Assembly (NCBI GenBank): GCA_028641055.1
Contig: CM054058.1
Span: 87,121,927 to 87,185,926, forward strand
Direction: 5' to 3'
Source: Alopecurus myosuroides
Taxonomy: Eukaryota > Streptophyta > Magnoliopsida > Poales > Poaceae
DNA length: 64,000 nt
The translations under genes and the position numbers were made by a program. The notes beneath the pieces are model-generated. The model ran no database searches and was not told the origin of the DNA. It was given only the letters and a program-made list of their open reading frames with translations. Below are positions 60,201-64,000 of the stretch, in pieces; the stretch's first letter is position 1, and each line of letters begins with the position of its first letter.

Positions 60201-61320
60201 CAATATCGAAACAAGATGACTAGTCACTCTTAAAAGGTATGGGACACATTATAACAATCATATTTTCAGTAGCATTATAATTTATAACATCAAGTAACAT
60301 AGTACCATCATATAGATCATTATCATATAATTTTTCTAAACAATTTTTTTTCATTATCATGCAGACCAATAGTTGGAATAAATAGAGGATTATCGTAATA
60401 TTTATCAAAGTAGCATAGATTATCATAAAGATCAGTAGCAATATCATTCTCATTCATTCATAGTAGTATCCAGGAAACAAGTATAGCAAGTATCAATTTC
60501 ATCAAAAATGGATATTTCAAAAGAATAAAAAGGATCATCACAACTATGAGTTAAAGTGTTACTCTCATTGGGATGTAGACATAGTTAGCTCCATTCTTCC
60601 TCCTCTTGATCATCATTCTCCTCCTCTTTGTCATCAAATGAGCTTCCAAATTCAACAATTTCTTCTTCCATAGGCTCCTGCAAGGCATCAGCTACTTCCT
60701 ATGGTGGAGAGCATCTTTTAAGATATTTAATTATGTAGGAATTACAATACTTGTAATTATCAAAGCATAAATCTCATATTGATAAGGTGCATCATCAATA
60801 CTTTCAAGCGAAAAGGCAATTTCGAATGCACATTTGCAAGCAATAAATTCCTCAATTTGTTCCACATCATCAAAGTCGCAATTTCAGTTAACATAAGAAG
60901 ATATGGTAATATCATCATTATACTCACCTTGAAAATGGAGGTGTTTATACCTCCTACAGCAACAAGATTTATCAAAGCAATAAGTAAAATTATAAGAAGA
61001 CCACAAGTTTTTAACATAGTTATGCAATTTATTAATTTGCTCCCATAAGTGTATCCCTTTTTTTGACAAGCGGTTTTCCTTATAGTACTTTTGTTGTTAT
61101 TCCGTGCACCCATCTTGCCAATAATATCTAGTTTCAAAGAAATCAAACATAGATAGCAAGCATGATAACGCAAAAATAACAACTAGAATAAGAACTATTT
61201 TTTTTGTGTTTTCGATATAGAGAAGCAAACAAGACAAAATAAAATAAACTAAGCAAAACTAAAACAAAGTAAAGAGATTGTAAGTGAGAGACTCCCCTTG
61301 TAGAAATTTCTTCTTCGCTA

Positions 61321-61332
61321 GCAACAGCGCCA
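61321..61332 (-). other. Primer-binding site (tRNA-Asp type) of gypsy-like element
   Basis: TGGCGCTGTTGC on the minus strand, ten bases after the 5' LTR end; it differs by one base from the TGGCGCCGTTGC complement of tRNA-Asp used by many plant gypsy elements. Confidence 0.7.
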
Positions 61333-61342
61333 GAAAAGTGCT

Positions 61343-62359
61343 TGATGGTGTAGGTCTTGCACTCGTTGGGAAACCCCAAGAGGAAGGTATGATGAGCACA
61401 TCAGCAAGTTTCCCGCAGAAAAGAAATCAAGGTTGAATCAACCAGTAGGAGGAAAAAGAAACTTATGAAGGTAGATGAATTTGATGTGGTAGGGCGCACT
61501 ACTGGTTCAGCAGCAACATGGAACCTACACAACACAATCAATTCACTTTGCCCCGACGAAGCAGTGAGCTTGTCAATCTCACCGGTTTTACTGATAACAA
61601 AGAATTTAAATGTATGGTGTGGAAAACATTAAGAGAAAAATGTGAAAACAATAGTAGCAGTGTGAAAACAGTAATTGTAGTGGTTGTATTATCAGTATGA
61701 GAAAATGGACCGGTGTCCACAGTTCACTAGTGGTGTCTCTCCGTAAAAGATAGATAACATGTGTGGCGAACAAATTACAATTGGGAATTTGATAGATATT
61801 GAAACATGCATGACACGATGATTACTATGTGATTCATGCGGGCATTACAACAAGACTCATAGACCGTCATCCAACTGCATCTATGCCTAATAATCCACCC
61901 TCAAAATATGATCCGAATAAACCTTGGGTATTAAGTTGCAAGCAACGGATAATCGCATTAAGCGAAGTGTAATGTAAAAAAATGTAAACATCATTGTTTT
62001 CTCCCTAATGGAAACAACACATCTTCCATCCGTCACATTTTTGTCACTCGAGCACAAATGCAAAGGAAGAATGAACCCACTATCGAGCATAAATACTCCC
62101 TCTTGGAGTTACTAGCATCTACTTGGCCAGAGCATCTACTTACAACAAAGAGCATACAAGATCATAAATAACATACACATGAACATAACATGATAGATTG
62201 ATAGTCAAGAGACATAGCATTCAACATTCATCGGATCCCAGCAAACACAACATGTAGCATTACAAATAGATGATATCGATCATGTAGGGAAGCTCACGAG
62301 ATCGAAACATGGGGTATAAAGTGCAGAGAATAACCATCTAGCTACTGCTATGGACCTGT
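61343..62359 (-). repeat. 5' LTR of gypsy-like element, truncated
   Basis: 1,017 bp matching the first 1,040 or so of the other LTR; it then stops where a CACTA terminus begins at 62360. Confidence 0.85.
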
Positions 62360-62841
62360 CACTAGTAGGGAAAATCCTACAAGTGACGAACATAATTGTG
62401 GTACCGCTGGCGAAGCGTTGTTTGCCAGCGGTAACTCGCCAGTGGTAGAGGGTTACCGCTGGCGAACAACGCTTCGCTAGCGGTAGGTAGAGATAGTGCT
62501 GGCGAACAGCCCATTTGTTTGCCAGTGCTAAGTTTGGCAGGAGTAAATATGGTTCGCCAGTGGTAGCAGCACCCATATATGCAGAATGATCTGACACCTT
62601 CCAATCGAATAGACATCGCCACATGCTAGAGCACATTCCAAGACAGCGGTAGCAGTACACATATATTGAAGAAAGTCATTTTGTCGGTTTGCTCCATGAA
62701 AAGGGATATTTTCAGCCACAGTTGTATATTTTCACATTACAATGTACAGAAGACACTGAAAATACATCTCAAAAATAAAATACAGAATAAAGGCTAAGGA
62801 AGATGGATCATCCAAAGAAGCTTGGTTTGCTCTTTTGTCTT

Positions 62842-63560
62842 CTACGGAACGCCGTCCTCGCCGACGCCCCTGGTGGAATGCCAGGTGGGGAACACCGGGT
62901 CGGTCCTGAGAGCCCAGGTATCGCCGACGATGCCAACCAGGTCGCCGTCGACGCTCCTGTACCTGAAGTCCTTGAGCACCCGGACGCCGCGGTCCTTGGA
63001 GAGCAGGCGGAGGTGGAGCGGGTGGCGAGCATGAGCAGGTCGCCCGACCCCTGCGTGCGCCAGGTGTAGTCGACGGAGAAGGGGCGGTTCAGCGCGGCCT
63101 CCCGCCCTTTAGGAAGCAGCCGTTGTACCGGTCAAGGACCACCTCCATGGCAGCGTCCAGCAGTAAGGCGACGCGGATGACGTCGGAGAAGCCGGGCGCC
63201 GCCAGCTGCGTGACGCTGGACATGGACAGGCGGATCGGCGCGGACACATAGAGGATGAAGGTCTGGCCGCTGTTCATCCGGAGGCGCCACTTGGTGAGCG
63301 TGTCGTTGCGGGGGGCGACCTCGAGGAAGGCGTGGATGGATGCGAGGGAGATGTCGACGGGGCCCCCGCGGTGGCGACGGTGACGAAGGGGCTTCCGCGG
63401 ACGAGGAACGCGCGTAGCGACGGGGAGAAGTTGAGGGTTACTGATAGGTCGTCGAAGGCGGAGATGCGGTGGGGCGCGGCGTCGCCGTCGGACGGGGACG
63501 AGATGGTGAGGTCGGCGACGAAGGTCTGGGCGTGGAAGGATTTTGATCGAGTACGAGCGG
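62842..63560 (-). pseudogene. GH81 endo-1,3-beta-glucanase fragment
   Basis: The minus strand encodes, in three successive frames, the N-terminal part of a plant GH81 beta-1,3-glucanase: HAQTFVADLTISSP with SPFVTVATAG; then ISLASIHAFLEV, MNSGQTFILYVSAPI, LDRYNGCFLKG; then RPFSVDYTWRTQGSGDLLM; and finally RYRSVDGDLVGIVGDTW and WHSTRGVGEDG before a stop at 62842-62844. Frameshifts near 63365, 63110 and 63035 break it. The catalytic C-terminal half is absent. A transduplicated, non-functional piece. Confidence 0.8.
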
Positions 63561-63590
63561 ATTTGCTTGTAGGATTCGAAGAGGCGGTCG

Positions 63591-63737
63591 GCCGGGGTTG
63601 AGCGCGTGCCAGATCGGCGAGTCATGGCCGAGGCCGAACACCAGCAGCCGTATCGGTGCGCGGCGGCGGAGCACCGCGGGGGAGAGCGAGATCTCGGCGC
63701 GCGATTGCTGCGGCACGGACGCCGTGGTAGACGGAGA
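63591..63737 (-). pseudogene. Glucuronoxylan methyltransferase / IRX15-like (DUF579) fragment
   Basis: About 49 residues on the minus strand (VPQQSRAEISLSPAVLRRRA, then LLVFGLGHDSPIWHALNPG) match the N-terminal core of plant GXM/IRX15 proteins of xylan synthesis, including the conserved FGLGHDS motif. The match ends at NPG, where the family normally continues GG-x-x-xFLEED. Immediately downstream, in the same orientation, GH81 sequence begins, so the two are joined as a chimera. Confidence 0.72.
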
Positions 63738-64000
63738 TGGAGGTCGGGGACCTCTACGGGTTCTCCACCCGGTCGTCATCAGGAGGAGGGGAGGCGTAGG
63801 TGGGACGGGGGGGATCCGTCCTAGTCGCCTGGGGAGTTGGAGGCGGGATTTAGAGCTCTATCGAGATCTGGATCGGGAGTTAGAGGCGGGTGGACAAACA
63901 GCGAGGAGAGAGAGATCTGGATCGGGAGGAGGTGGGTGGTTGGGCGGGGCGGTGGGGAAAAGCGAGGAGATCGAAAGCGAGGAGATGCGTATGTGTGGAA
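63738..64000. other. GC-rich sequence to window end
   Basis: Repeated GATCTGGATCGGGAG words (63865, 63909 areas) and GAGGAGAG runs; possibly further captured promoter or UTR sequence. No domain recognised. Confidence 0.35.

Larger units (their letters stand above)
55601..62359 (-). mobile_element. Non-autonomous gypsy-like LTR element, truncated at 5' LTR
   Basis: Minus-strand element: 3' LTR 55601-57191, internal 57192-61342, 5' LTR 61343-62359 (incomplete). The LTRs run from TGATACGTC to ACACCATCA in element orientation. The primer site matches tRNA-Asp. The 4.15-kb interior is A/T-rich and has no gag or pol domain, as in LARD-type derivatives; the largest frame (159 codons, minus, 59659-60138) is mostly hydrophobic, unrecognised residues. 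It inserted in the env-position ORF of the copia element. Confidence 0.85.
62360..64000. mobile_element. CACTA element, left end and captured gene fragments (continues past window)
   Basis: Terminus CACTAGTAGGGAAAATCC at 62360, followed by a subterminal zone (62391-62570) of direct and inverted TACCGCTGGCGAA / TTCGCCAGTGGTA motifs, the usual CACTA arrangement. The preceding TGT is the candidate 3-bp target duplication. Inside are fragments of two host genes. The right terminus is outside the window, so it remains an inference that the fragments belong to the element. Confidence 0.75.

Noticed and set aside
1..64000. CRISPR arrays, operons or other prokaryotic systems
   Set aside because: The window is clearly nuclear plant DNA with spliceosomal intron signals, plant transposable elements and no regularly spaced repeats of CRISPR type.

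Overview
This is a stretch of a large, repeat-rich grass genome, most likely from the Triticeae (wheat, barley, Aegilops or rye). The evidence is the Stowaway MITE type, CACTA elements with repeated TAGTCCCGGTT-type subterminal motifs, a Maximus/SIRE-like copia leader, a non-autonomous gypsy-like element with a tRNA-Asp-type primer site, and very GC-rich genic sequence. Species cannot be fixed from the window. Most of the sequence is transposable-element DNA; three loci look like intact non-transposon coding genes: two copies of a RING-H2 E3 ligase gene and one small 3'-5' exonuclease gene carried inside a CACTA element.

The dominant structure is a recent tandem segmental duplication. Sequence 1-18469 recurs at 25125-43005. 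The repeated unit is 24,536 bp (18470-43005) and holds, in order, the 3' half of a Ty3/gypsy chromovirus (integrase, polypurine tract, 4.48-kb LTR), 828 bp of AT-rich DNA, about 6 kb of mostly noncoding DNA with a Stowaway MITE, a complete copia element with an intact 1412-aa polyprotein, the RING-H2 gene, an old CACTA remnant, and the first 559 bp of a second CACTA. Copy 1 is cut by the window start, so its gypsy part should lie to the left. The junction at 18469/18470 joins the interior of the CACTA to the interior of the gypsy coding region. The copia insertion and its LTR deletions predate the duplication; a 549-bp hAT MITE (12571-13119), found only in copy 1, postdates it. The copies are almost identical except for an island of about 1.2 kb (4870-6060 versus about 30000-31130) that is far more diverged and suggests gene conversion.

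To the right, 42447-44687 is the complete CACTA (TIRs, ATT target-site duplication). It contains an apparently intact two-exon gene for a 197-aa DEDDy (WRN/RNase D-like) exonuclease, a 5S-rRNA-derived fragment and an AT-rich minisatellite. Then come a 114-bp tandem repeat, a CACTA-type MITE, and from about 46.6 kb a decayed Maximus/SIRE-like copia element (PBS, broken gag-pol, then an env-position ORF). That last ORF is cut at 55600 by a non-autonomous gypsy-like element on the minus strand (55601-62359). The right LTR of this element is in turn cut at 62360 by a third CACTA, which runs off the window and carries fragments of two host genes side by side: a GH81 endo-1,3-beta-glucanase and a glucuronoxylan methyltransferase/IRX15-like (DUF579) gene.

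The pieces are best read as layered insertions plus one duplication event, not as a pathway. The parts with possible function are the duplicated RING-H2 gene, the exonuclease in the CACTA, and the unusual copia element whose polyprotein reading frame begins inside its own LTR.
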